From Sulfuricaulis limicola (GTDB lineage Bacteria > Pseudomonadota > Gammaproteobacteria > Acidiferrobacterales > Sulfurifustaceae): a stretch of DNA of 64,000 nt. The DNA lies in assembly GCF_002355735.1 (NCBI RefSeq), contig NZ_AP014879.1, forward strand, positions 1,116,001 to 1,180,000, in the 5' to 3' direction. The notes under the pieces are model-generated. The model was not told the origin of the DNA, did no database searches, and saw only the letters and a program-made list of their open reading frames with translations. Of the stretch, positions 45,965-54,306 are shown in pieces. The stretch's first letter is position 1, and every line of letters starts with the position of its first letter. Made by a program: the position numbers and the translations under genes.

Positions 45965-47914
45965 CTACTTGACGACGAGCACGGCGCACCGGGTTTCGTC
46001 GATGACGCGCTCCGATGTATTGCCCAGCAGAACCCGCTCCAGGCCCGTGCGCCCACGACTGCCCAGGATGATCAAATCTGCGTTTTTTTCGTTTGCTGTC
46101 TTGACGATCATTTCGTCTGGCCGGCCGTGCGGAACCATTCCTTCCACCTTGACTCCTTCCTGCTTCAGGAAGGAAAGGAGCCGGTTCACGATCTGGTGTG
46201 CTTCGCGACGCCGCTCCTCGCTGTGTTCCGGCCGGGTGACCGAGACCACGGTGACCGGCGTGTCGTACAGTTTTGCGAGCCGCGCCGCCGTGTGCGCGGC
46301 GTTGTCGCCGAAGCGTGAACCGTCGGAGGCGACGACGAAGTGCCGCCCGGTGATGTTCGCAAGACGCGGGACAACGAGCACGTTGCATCGCGCGTGACCG
46401 ATGACGCGCACGGTCGACGGGCCGACCATCAGCCGCGCCAGTCCGTGGCGTCCTCGCCGGCCCATGATAATGAGATCGGCCTGCATTTTTTCCGCCTGAC
46501 CGACGATTTCCTGGTAAACCTGGTTGCCCTGGGTAGCCACGCTCTCATAGGCCACGCCGGCGGACGATGCCAGCAGGTGCACGTCGTCGAGGCAGGCGCG
46601 GGCGGAATTCAGCTCTTTGGTGATCAGCTGTTCACCCATGGCATAAAGTTCGGCATCGCCGCCGGCGACCACGCTGACCGCGCGCACGCGGGCACCGCAC
46701 TTGCTCGCCATGCGCAAGGCTTCGCGCACGGCGCCGGCGCTGTACTCCGAGCCGTCGGAGGCAAGCAGGAATCGCTCGAAACGGCCGACTGGCGACAGTT
46801 GCGGGCTGGCCGGGGCCGCCACCGTGTCCGGCGCGAACGCCACGTCGGCTGAAGTGGTCAGCGCCGCCTCACGGCGTGAGGCGCTGATGCCGCTCCACAG
46901 CGACGCGAACACGATCGCCGCGCCGGCCGCCAGCGCGCCAATCAGCACCACGAAACTGATGTTGCGCAGGGCGCCGGGCAGATGGGGCGCCAGCGGTTCG
47001 ATGAGCTCCAGTTCGGAAAGATAGACAGGGATGGCGATCGCGCGCGAAACCAGCACCAGTATCATGATCACGCCCATGACCATCTTGATCATGTGCGGCT
47101 TGACGTAGGTGGTTCCGATCGCGCCGAGCTGGATGCCGAACAGAGACCCGGCAAGGATGATCATGGCGAGGCGGATATCCACCAGCCCGCTCCAGGAAAA
47201 CTTCAGCGTGCCGCCCACGCCCATGACGAAAGCAGTCACCAGTTCGGTGGCGGAGGCCATGAGCGAGGGCGCCCCGAGCACGTAGTGCATGGCCGGGACA
47301 CCTATAAAGCCGCCTACGGCGATGGTTGCCGCGAGCATGCCGGTGGCGAATCCAAGCGGGATGGTAAACAGGACCGAGACGCGGGCATTGAGGCTCTTGA
47401 AGTAAACCATCGTGCCGGGAACATGGATCGACTGGACCCAGCGGGCGAGACGCGCAACCTTCTCCGGTTCGTCGCTGGTGTCGCGGCGCATTTTTATTGC
47501 GTCCCACAGCACGTAACTGCCTATGACGCCAAGAGAGACAACGAAGGCGAGGCTGACATACAGGTTCGAACCGGCATCACCGAAGCTTTCATGAATCATT
47601 TGCTGGATATGTGCTCCGTAGAGCACCCCGGCCTCGGCCGAAACGCCGATCACGAGCCCGAGCTTCACGTCCACCTGACCGTACTTGGCGCGCTTGATGG
47701 CGCCGACAAGGGCCTTGGGGAACTTGTGGCACATGTTGGAGGCCACCGCGACGATGCCGGGCACGCCCATGCTCATCATGGCCGGCGTGAGCACGAAGGC
47801 GCCGCCGGATCCGATGAAACCGCTGACCAGGCCGCCGATGAAGCCGACGACCAGAAGATAGGTTACGTCGAGCGCGTTGAGGGGAATGAAATTGGTTGCC
47901 GTTGCCAGATCCAC
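45965..47914 (-). CDS. TSUP (TauE/SafE) permease fused to two universal stress domains
   Basis: A 649-residue fusion. Residues about 10-340 form a sulfite/anion-export TSUP permease with some eight helices (GLVSGFIGSGGAFVLTPAMM, then TIAVGGFIGVPAMHYVLGAP). Residues about 378-517 and 524-649 are two UspA domains, each with the nucleotide-binding G-x2-G-x9-G pattern (GRRGRHGLARLMVGPS and GSRGRTGLERVLLGNTS). The USP pair resembles that on the SulP protein at 50563-53208. Nucleotide binding may gate transport. A small membrane-protein gene lies 10 bases upstream. Confidence 0.93.
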   Translation of the reverse strand: MDLATATNFIPLNALDVTYLLVVGFIGGLVSGFIGSGGAFVLTPAMMSMGVPGIVAVASNMCHKFPKALVGAIKRAKYGQVDVKLGLVIGVSAEAGVLYGAHIQQMIHESFGDAGSNLYVSLAFVVSLGVIGSYVLWDAIKMRRDTSDEPEKVARLARWVQSIHVPGTMVYFKSLNARVSVLFTIPLGFATGMLAATIAVGGFIGVPAMHYVLGAPSLMASATELVTAFVMGVGGTLKFSWSGLVDIRLAMIILAGSLFGIQLGAIGTTYVKPHMIKMVMGVIMILVLVSRAIAIPVYLSELELIEPLAPHLPGALRNISFVVLIGALAAGAAIVFASLWSGISASRREAALTTSADVAFAPDTVAAPASPQLSPVGRFERFLLASDGSEYSAGAVREALRMASKCGARVRAVSVVAGGDAELYAMGEQLITKELNSARACLDDVHLLASSAGVAYESVATQGNQVYQEIVGQAEKMQADLIIMGRRGRHGLARLMVGPSTVRVIGHARCNVLVVPRLANITGRHFVVASDGSRFGDNAAHTAARLAKLYDTPVTVVSVTRPEHSEERRREAHQIVNRLLSFLKQEGVKVEGMVPHGRPDEMIVKTANEKNADLIILGSRGRTGLERVLLGNTSERVIDETRCAVLVVK

Positions 47915-47923
47915 GCTGCTGCC

Positions 47924-48163
47924 TTATTTCTTGGCCTTGATGCCAAGGGTGTCCCAAAAATGGGAGGTAAAGGATCCGTGGAAATAGGAGAACACGAAGG
48001 CGAGCACGACAGGAGCGATGAAGTACCAGCCGCCCTGCGAGGTGAAGGCGAGGATGGGGTCCTCGAAAAAGTACAGCAGAAAATATAACGCCAGCGATAT
48101 GAATCCGTAGATGGCGACGCGCGTTATCATCTTGCCGCCGCTGTGCGAAGTCGGATCAGTCAT
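47924..48163 (-). CDS. small membrane protein preceding the TSUP-USP gene
   Basis: A 79-residue protein with two predicted helices (VAIYGFISLALYFLLYFFED and WYFIAPVVLAFVFSYFHGSF), ending in a basic GIKAKK. Its stop is nine bases from the TSUP-USP start, so they are probably co-translated; it may be an accessory subunit. Family not recognised. Confidence 0.75.
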   Translation of the reverse strand: MTDPTSHSGGKMITRVAIYGFISLALYFLLYFFEDPILAFTSQGGWYFIAPVVLAFVFSYFHGSFTSHFWDTLGIKAKK

Positions 48164-48232
48164 GTCAGCCCCTTGTTTCGTGCGGCAAGTTATCCTTTGA
48201 TTATTATCATCCGGTTAACCGTGCTGCATCAG

Positions 48233-48369
48233 CCACGCTTAAGCAGTATTTCCAGCACCAACTTGCTACCGAAGTATGCCAGCATAAGCAGAAAAAATCC
48301 GACGCGGGTCGCGTGCATGGCCAGGCATTCGCGCCATCCCCTGTACCAATGTCCGACCAGCATCGTCAC
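48233..48369 (-). pseudogene. vestige of ypjD/ccsA 3' end (first piece)
   Basis: On the minus strand this encodes MLVGHWYRGWRECLAMHATR then FFLLMLAYFGSKLVLEILLK and RG plus a stop. It parallels the last 45 residues of the intact YpjD at 53315-54130 (ILLVGRWRLGWRGRPAIHW, LLLLAYFGSKFVLEVLLHRG). No start or body accompanies it. Confidence 0.85.
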
Positions 48370-48446
48370 CTAAACGATCCATGGCGGAAAGCCCGCCGAC
48401 GCGATTATATATGATGTTTACGCCGTGCTGGTAAGACGGCGGAAAC

Positions 48447-48575
48447 CGCAGGCTCAACGGTTCAGGCTGACTTCCGGCGCGAGCGTGCTGCCGAAGTGGG
48501 CGCGCAGGAGCAGTGCAGCCGCCCAGGACCCGGAGGATGGCGGGGCGTCCGCGCCGACGCGAGGCGCCGGCATCA
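48447..48575 (-). pseudogene. vestige of ypjD/ccsA 3' end (second piece)
   Basis: Nucleotide similarity (CTGCCGAAGT..., GCAGCCGCCCAGG, GGCGGGGCGTCCGCGCC, CGAGGCGCC in order) to 53350-53440, the 3' part of intact ypjD, but with no usable frame. It lies just upstream, in ypjD's direction, of the first vestige. Confidence 0.65.
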
Positions 48576-48602
48576 TATCGATGCGCTGCTTCGTTCATCC
48601 GG

Positions 48603-48690
48603 GCATAAAACAGGTCGCCCTGCTTCGCCCGTTTGGTCATAATATTGCTGCAAGATGGCGCCGCTTGTCCCGCCTTTGAAGCTGGTGGTT
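48603..48690 (-). repeat. duplicate of the ypjD leader region (copy 1)
   Basis: CATAAAACAGGTCGCCCTGC, then GGTCATAATATTG, GATGGC and GTCCCGCCTTTGAAG correspond in order to 54168-54250, the spacer between ffh and intact ypjD. Its position upstream of the ypjD vestiges repeats the order of the intact locus. Confidence 0.85.
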
Positions 48691-48752
48691 GTCGCCGGCT
48701 GGCCGTTGCCGGGCATGCCCATTCTGGTCAACAAGTGAACAAGGAGCCGGCC

Positions 48753-49181
48753 ATGCGTCACAAGATCCTGCTTCCCGTCGACGGTTCGGAAGGCTCGGCG
48801 CGCGCCGCCCGCCATGTCGCCGGCATCGCCGCCATGGCGAAGGACCTGGAAGTGCATCTGGTCAACGTGCAGCCGCTGGGCGACGACTGGATGGTGCGGC
48901 GCACGATCAAGCCCGAGGAACTCGTGAAGATGGAACGGGAGTGGAGCGAGTCGGCCCTGGCTCCGGCGCGCACGATCCTCAAGGCGGCCAGGATCGCCTG
49001 TGTCGATCATGTCGCGCAAGGTGAAATCGCCCCGACCATCGCGCGCCTGGCCGAGGAACTCGGTTGCAATCAGATCGTGATGGGCACGCGCGGCCATTCC
49101 GCGCTGGGCGATCTGTTGCTCGGTTCGGTGGCGGTGAAGGTCCTGCACCTCACGAAGATACCGGTGACGCTCGTCAAATAA
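48753..49181 (+). CDS. universal stress protein, single UspA domain
   Basis: A 142-residue cytoplasmic UspA: RHKILLPVDGSEGSARAARH at the N-terminus and the nucleotide-binding GTRGHSALGDLLLGSVAVKV near the C-terminus. ATG 48753 has ribosome site AAGGAG. It starts the only plus-strand pair of the island and is followed 21 bases later by an ion-antiporter gene, so it may be a regulatory partner of that transporter, as the fused USP domains are for the permeases next door. Confidence 0.94.
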   Translation: MRHKILLPVDGSEGSARAARHVAGIAAMAKDLEVHLVNVQPLGDDWMVRRTIKPEELVKMEREWSESALAPARTILKAARIACVDHVAQGEIAPTIARLAEELGCNQIVMGTRGHSALGDLLLGSVAVKVLHLTKIPVTLVK

Positions 49182-49202
49182 AAGACAAGAAAAGCCTCGA
49201 CC

Positions 49203-50522
49203 ATGAAAGCATGCTGGTACCGGGCTGTCCCTGGATTGCTGGTCGCCGTTCCGGCGCACGCCGCCGGGTTGCCGGCGGTATCCGGCATCCCGGTGGACTT
49301 CATCCTGTTCGCGCTGACCCTGCTGGGCGTGGCGCTGTTTCACCACCATACCCTCAAGGTCGCGCTCACCGGTTTGGCGGTGATCTCGCTTTATAAAATC
49401 GGCTTCACCGGCTTCAATGAAGGGGCAGGTGTGACCGGGTGGCTCGCGCATCTGCAGCACGAATGGGTGGTGCTCACCAACCTGCTCGGTCTGCTGGTCG
49501 GTTTCGCGCTGCTGGCACGCCACTTCGAGGACAGCGGCGTGCCGCACGTCCTGCCGCGCTTCCTGCCGGATGACTGGAAGGGCGCCTTCGTGCTGCTGGT
49601 GATGGTGTTCGTGCTGTCGTCGTTCCTGGACAACATTGCCGCGGCGTTGATCGGCGGCACCGTGGCCGCCACCGTGTTCAGGCGCCGCGTGCACATTGGC
49701 TACCTCGCCGCCATCGTGGCCGCGTCCAACGCCGGCGGCTCGGGCAGCGTGGTGGGCGACACCACCACGACCATGATGTGGATCGACGGGGTGGCGCCAC
49801 TGGACGTCACCCACGCCTATGTGGCGGCCGTGGTTGCCTTGATGGTGTTCGGGCTGATTGCGGCGCGTCAGCAGCAGGCCTGGCAGCCGATCCAGAAAGA
49901 CGCCAGCGCCGGCAAGCACGTGGACTGGGTACGGCTGGGCATTGTTACCTGGATTTTGGCGGCGGCGATCGTCACCAACGTCACGGTCAACACCCGCTTT
50001 CCGGAAATCTCCGATTCCTTCCCGTTTCTGGGTGCGGCGGTGTGGGTGGCCATCGTTCTGGCCGCGCCATTGCGCAAAGCCGAGTGGAGCCTGTTGCCGG
50101 ACGCGCTCAAGGGCAGCATTTTCCTGTTGTCGCTCGTGATGTGCGCGTCCATGATGCCGGTGGAGAAACTGCCGCCGGCGTCCTGGCAGACCAGCTTCGG
50201 CCTCGGTTTCATTTCGGCGGTATTCGACAATATCCCGCTGACGGCGCTGGCGCTGACCCAGGGCGGATATGACTGGGGCGTGCTGGCTTATGCCGTCGGA
50301 TTCGGCGGCTCCATGGTCTGGTTCGGTTCGTCGGCCGGGGTGGCGTTATCCAGCCTGTTCCCGGAGGCCAAATCGGTCGGGGCCTGGCTCAAGGGCGGTT
50401 GGCACGTGGCGCTGGCTTACGTGATCGGATTCTTCTTCATGCTGGCAGTGGTGGGCTGGCATCCGCACACGCCACACAAGGCGGAGACGGCGGCACCGGT
50501 CGCGGTACAGCCGGCGCACTGA
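49203..50522 (+). CDS. NhaD/citrate-transporter-like antiporter (IT superfamily)
   Basis: A 439-residue inner-membrane protein: N-terminal signal-like segment, then about 12 helices. FVLSSFLDNIAAALIGGTVAA and SNAGGSGSVVGDTTTTMMW are the NhaD/ArsB-type intramembrane motifs, repeated in the second half as FISAVFDNIPLTALAL. NhaD proteins exchange sodium or lithium for protons. It is co-directional with the preceding uspA. An interesting possibility is that it maintains the sodium gradient for the neighbouring SulP permeases. Confidence 0.85.
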   Translation: MKACWYRAVPGLLVAVPAHAAGLPAVSGIPVDFILFALTLLGVALFHHHTLKVALTGLAVISLYKIGFTGFNEGAGVTGWLAHLQHEWVVLTNLLGLLVGFALLARHFEDSGVPHVLPRFLPDDWKGAFVLLVMVFVLSSFLDNIAAALIGGTVAATVFRRRVHIGYLAAIVAASNAGGSGSVVGDTTTTMMWIDGVAPLDVTHAYVAAVVALMVFGLIAARQQQAWQPIQKDASAGKHVDWVRLGIVTWILAAAIVTNVTVNTRFPEISDSFPFLGAAVWVAIVLAAPLRKAEWSLLPDALKGSIFLLSLVMCASMMPVEKLPPASWQTSFGLGFISAVFDNIPLTALALTQGGYDWGVLAYAVGFGGSMVWFGSSAGVALSSLFPEAKSVGAWLKGGWHVALAYVIGFFFMLAVVGWHPHTPHKAETAAPVAVQPAH

Positions 50523-50562
50523 GCCGGTTGGCGGGCACGTTCGCTTCGGGGCGCGGCAGCCG

Positions 50563-53208
50563 TCAGGAAATTTTGGCGACCAGCACCGCGGTCGAGGTGG
50601 CGTCGATCACGCGTTCAGAGACGCTGCCCAGCATGACGCGATCGAGCCCGGTGCGGCCGTGGCTGCCGATCACGATCAGGTCGGCCTTTTTCGCCATCGT
50701 GGTTTCGACGATGACCTCGTCGGGACGGCCGTGGTACACCACCGCCTCCGCGTCGAGTTCGTGGCTTCTGAGGAACGCGGCGGCGCGATTGGCCGCGACA
50801 CGGGCTTCTTCGTGGCGCCGGTCCGACTGGCTCGGGAGCGTCACCGACAGTGCCGACACCGGTGCCGCGAATATCTTGGCGAGACTGCCGGCCATGGCCG
50901 TTGCGGCATCGGCATAGACGGAACCGTCCGTGGCGAGCACCAGGCGCTGTCCGGTGATCTCGGCGTTGCGCGGCACGATCAGCACGGCGCAGTGCGCATG
51001 GCCGATCACCTTGGCAGTCGCCTGACCGAGACGCACACGCGCCAGCCCGCGTCGTCCGCGCCGGCCCATGACGATGAGATCCGCCTTCATCTGGTCAGCC
51101 TGATTGACGATCTCCTGATACAGACGCAGGCTCGTGTATATGACTTCGGTGTCGCAAGTGACGCCGGCGGCTATCGCCTCGCGTTCGACATCGTTGAGAT
51201 GCGCGCGTGCCCGCGCCAGCAGCGCTTCCGGAATCTCCTCGGTACCCGCCGTCAGCTCGTTATCGGTGCGGGGGATCATGTGGATCACCCGCACCCGGGC
51301 GCCGCTCTTTTTGGCGATGCGCAGGGCCTCGTGGATGGCGCCGGCGGTGTACTCGGAATCATCGCTCGCCACGAGCAGACGTTCGACGCGCGGCAGGGCG
51401 CCGAACTCCGGGGCCGCGGGCGCCGCGGCGCCCGGCAATATCGGGCGAACCTGCGCGCATTCGCCAAAAATGCGTTTGTCGCAGCGCGCACAGATCGCGT
51501 GGTCGAGGCGCTGAAAGATATTGGCAATGGCGCTGGCTTTGCCGGGGAAGATGTTGTAGGCGCCGATCAGGTCCCGGAAACCGCCGCGTCGCAGCGTCTC
51601 GCAGGCTTCGGGCTTGACCTTGGCGAGGTACAGGTCGCCGCCCTGTGCGCGACGCCGGCGCGCCTCGGCCGCCAGCAGTTCGGCGCCTGCGAGATCGATG
51701 AAGTTCACGCCGGTGCCGACCACCAGCAGGTGCTTTTGCGCGGGATTGGCCTCAGCGAAGCTGTGCAGGCGTTCGCCGACATGGTCGACGGCGCCGAAGT
51801 AGATCGAGCCATCGATGCGGATGACCTTGAGCTGCGGGCATTCCGGCAGCTTCTTGTCGATGACGAAATTACGCTGCTGGGTGTTCGGATCCGGCACAAT
51901 GTCGGCGACTCTCGGCTGCGCGGTGCGCATCAGGTAGATGATCAGCGACAGCATCACGCCGACGTAGATCGCGAATTCGAGCTCGACGAACAGGGTGGCG
52001 AAGAACGTGGTCGCCAGCACCGCGGTTTCGCGCTTGCTGGTCGATATGATGGTCTTGATGTGGTGGAAGTCGATCAGCCGGTAAGCCACCACCAGCAGCA
52101 CGGCCGCCATGGCGGCGATCGGCAGGTGCGCGGCCAGCGGCGCCACCAGCAGCACGATCAGCGCCAGCGATACCGCCGCGAACACCGCCGACAGCGGGGT
52201 GACCGCGCCGGCGGTGTAGTTCAGGCCGCTGCGGGTGAACGAGCCGGATGAGGCATAGCTCGAGAAGAAACTGCCGACGGCGTTGGCCAGACCCTGACCG
52301 ATGAACTCCTGGTTGCCATTGATGCGCTGGCCGGATTTCGACGCCACCGAACGCGCGATCGACACCGCCTCCACCAGGCCGAGCATGGCCACGGCCAGCG
52401 CGGCGCTGCCGAGCTGTTTGACCGCCGCCAGGTGCAGGTCCGGCATGCTGAGCGGCGGCAGATCGGACGGCAGCTTGCCGACCAGCCTGATGCCCTCGCT
52501 CTCGCCGCCGGCAAAGGCCGCGGCCAGGCTGCCGAGCACCATGCCGATCAGCATCACCGGCCAGCGCGGCTTGAGCTTCATGAGCACGATGAGGATGACC
52601 AGGGTCAGGGTGGCAATGCCGGCCACGTACGGGTTGGTTTCGGGCAACTGCGCGATCAGGTCACGCCAGGTGTGGATGAACGACTCCCCCGAGGGGATGT
52701 GCATGCCGAAATAGTGCTTGAGCTGGCTGGTGGCGATCAGCACCGCGGCGCCGGCGGTGAAACCGACGACTACCGAGTGCGAGATAAAGTTGACCAGCGC
52801 GCCCATGCGCGCCAGACCGAGCGCCAGTTGGTAGACGCCGGCCAGGAAGGTGAGTGTCAGCGCCAGCTGGACAAACTGGGCGCTGCCGGGCTCGGCGAAC
52901 TTCGAGACCGCCGCAAACACCACGATCGAGATCGCGGTCGTGGGGCCGGAGATCAGGTGACGCGAGGAACCGAACAGGCCGGCGACGATCGCCGGCACCA
53001 TGGCCGTGTACAGTCCGTAGACCGGCGGCAGCCCCGCGATCATGGCGAAGGCCACGCCCTGCGGCAGGACCACCACGGCACCGGTCAGGCCGGCCATGAA
53101 ATCGGCCTTGACGGTCGCGCGCGTGACCATCGGCCACCAGCGCAGAAACGGGAAGATCTTGGTCCAGAAGGTGTTGCAGTATGGCGTGGTCGTCACAGTC
53201 TGCTGCAT
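50563..53208 (-). CDS. SulP-family permease fused to two universal stress domains
   Basis: An 881-residue fusion. SulP membrane domain (about 1-420; AGLTGAVVVLPQGVAFAMIA, SGSFTRSGLNYTAGAVTP), STAS domain (about 445-560; IDGSIYFGAVDHVGERL) and a Cys-rich linker (CARCDKRIFGEC, C-x2-C-x7-C, possible metal site). Two UspA domains (about 607-746 and 752-881) have nucleotide-binding motifs GRRGRRGLARVRLGQAT and GSHGRTGLDRVMLGSVS. The USP pair matches that of the TSUP fusion. Anion transport modulated by nucleotide level is the working idea; substrate unknown. Confidence 0.93.
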   Translation of the reverse strand: MQQTVTTTPYCNTFWTKIFPFLRWWPMVTRATVKADFMAGLTGAVVVLPQGVAFAMIAGLPPVYGLYTAMVPAIVAGLFGSSRHLISGPTTAISIVVFAAVSKFAEPGSAQFVQLALTLTFLAGVYQLALGLARMGALVNFISHSVVVGFTAGAAVLIATSQLKHYFGMHIPSGESFIHTWRDLIAQLPETNPYVAGIATLTLVILIVLMKLKPRWPVMLIGMVLGSLAAAFAGGESEGIRLVGKLPSDLPPLSMPDLHLAAVKQLGSAALAVAMLGLVEAVSIARSVASKSGQRINGNQEFIGQGLANAVGSFFSSYASSGSFTRSGLNYTAGAVTPLSAVFAAVSLALIVLLVAPLAAHLPIAAMAAVLLVVAYRLIDFHHIKTIISTSKRETAVLATTFFATLFVELEFAIYVGVMLSLIIYLMRTAQPRVADIVPDPNTQQRNFVIDKKLPECPQLKVIRIDGSIYFGAVDHVGERLHSFAEANPAQKHLLVVGTGVNFIDLAGAELLAAEARRRRAQGGDLYLAKVKPEACETLRRGGFRDLIGAYNIFPGKASAIANIFQRLDHAICARCDKRIFGECAQVRPILPGAAAPAAPEFGALPRVERLLVASDDSEYTAGAIHEALRIAKKSGARVRVIHMIPRTDNELTAGTEEIPEALLARARAHLNDVEREAIAAGVTCDTEVIYTSLRLYQEIVNQADQMKADLIVMGRRGRRGLARVRLGQATAKVIGHAHCAVLIVPRNAEITGQRLVLATDGSVYADAATAMAGSLAKIFAAPVSALSVTLPSQSDRRHEEARVAANRAAAFLRSHELDAEAVVYHGRPDEVIVETTMAKKADLIVIGSHGRTGLDRVMLGSVSERVIDATSTAVLVAKIS

Positions 53209-53314
53209 GAAAGGCCCGGTGGAAGCGGACTGATCGCAAGCGGCGCGGATCAGCGTCTTTCAGAATTTGCGAAACGCCGCGATTTTAACGGGTTCCCGCA
53301 GACGCCGCCAGTGT

Positions 53315-54130
53315 TCAGCCGCGATGCAGCAGCACTTCCAGCACGAACTTGCTGCCGAAGTAGGCCAGCAGCAGCAGCGCGAAGCCGCCCAGGGTCCAGT
53401 GGATGGCCGGGCGTCCGCGCCAGCCGAGGCGCCAGCGACCGACAAGCAGGATGGCGTACACGATCCAGGCGAGCACCGCCAGCACCATATGATGCGTGAA
53501 CCTGAGCGGTTGGCCGGAAGTCGTTTCGGAAAAGAACACGCCGCTGATCAGCGTGAAGGTAAGCAGAATGAAACCCAGGCCGATCATCTGGAACATCACG
53601 CCTTCCATGGTCTGCATCGGCGGCAGGGCGCGGATGAATCCGCCCGGGTGCTTGCCGTGCAGATGCCGCTCCTGCATCAGCAGCATCAGGCTCTGCACCG
53701 CGGCCAGGCACAGCAGGCTGTAGGCCAGGACCGAGATGATGATGTGCGCCGCCGACACGCTCGAAGTGAGCGTCAGGGACATGTGGCCGGGCCACAGCCA
53801 TTCGACCAGCAGCGTGAGGCCGGCGATGGGCAGGATGAGGATGCCCAGATTGTCCACCGGACGAATGAGCGAGGTAGCGAGATATAATATGGCCACGACC
53901 CAGGCGATGAGCGAGAAAGCGGGTGTCAGGGCCAGATTGATCCCGGCCGCTGTCCACAGGCTGGAATAGAGCAGCGCGGCGTGCAGCACCACCGCGCCGA
54001 GACCGAGACTGAAAATGCCGATTTTGGCGCCGCCGGTGACGACCTGCCCGCGCAGCAGGCGCTGACCCAGGAGTCCGCCGGCGATGAAGTACAGCGCCAG
54101 GGCGAGGAAATTCATGACGGGATTGGTCAT
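53315..54130 (-). CDS. ypjD: cytochrome c assembly-like membrane protein YpjD (CcsA/HemX family)
   Basis: A 271-residue inner-membrane protein with about eight helices. LTLTSSVSAAHIIISVLAYSLLCLAAVQS and the histidines in MRFTHHMVLAVLAWIVYAILL recall the haem-handling core of CcsA, though the tryptophan-rich WWD motif is not evident. It is divergent from ffh, the ancestral arrangement in gammaproteobacteria. Partial copies of its 3' end and leader lie at 48233-48690. Confidence 0.9.
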   Translation of the reverse strand: MTNPVMNFLALALYFIAGGLLGQRLLRGQVVTGGAKIGIFSLGLGAVVLHAALLYSSLWTAAGINLALTPAFSLIAWVVAILYLATSLIRPVDNLGILILPIAGLTLLVEWLWPGHMSLTLTSSVSAAHIIISVLAYSLLCLAAVQSLMLLMQERHLHGKHPGGFIRALPPMQTMEGVMFQMIGLGFILLTFTLISGVFFSETTSGQPLRFTHHMVLAVLAWIVYAILLVGRWRLGWRGRPAIHWTLGGFALLLLAYFGSKFVLEVLLHRG

Positions 54131-54167
54131 AATTATTTAATGATGCTCTGCTGCATTCAGCTGGTCA

Positions 54168-54250
54168 TAAAACAGGTCGCCCTGCTTCGCTCGTCCGACC
54201 ATATAATACGGGCGCATGATGGCACAGGTTGTCCTGCCTTTGAAGAGCGA
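54168..54250 (-). repeat. ypjD leader region duplicated at 48603-48690 (copy 2)
   Basis: The ffh-ypjD spacer segment whose sequence (CATAAAACAGGTCGCCCTGC, GATGGC, GTCCTGCCTTTGAAG) recurs ahead of the ypjD vestiges. It may hold the divergent promoters. Confidence 0.8.
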
Positions 54251-54306
54251 TTCACAGCGTGAATGAATATCTTTTGCCGCGGTTCGGGAATCTTATTTAA
54301 ACAGCC

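Noticed and set aside
43596-46397. Plus-strand open frame (933 codons) opposite SulP and TSUP-USP genes
   Set aside because: Its residues mirror the opposite-strand codons; both underlying genes are clearly real.
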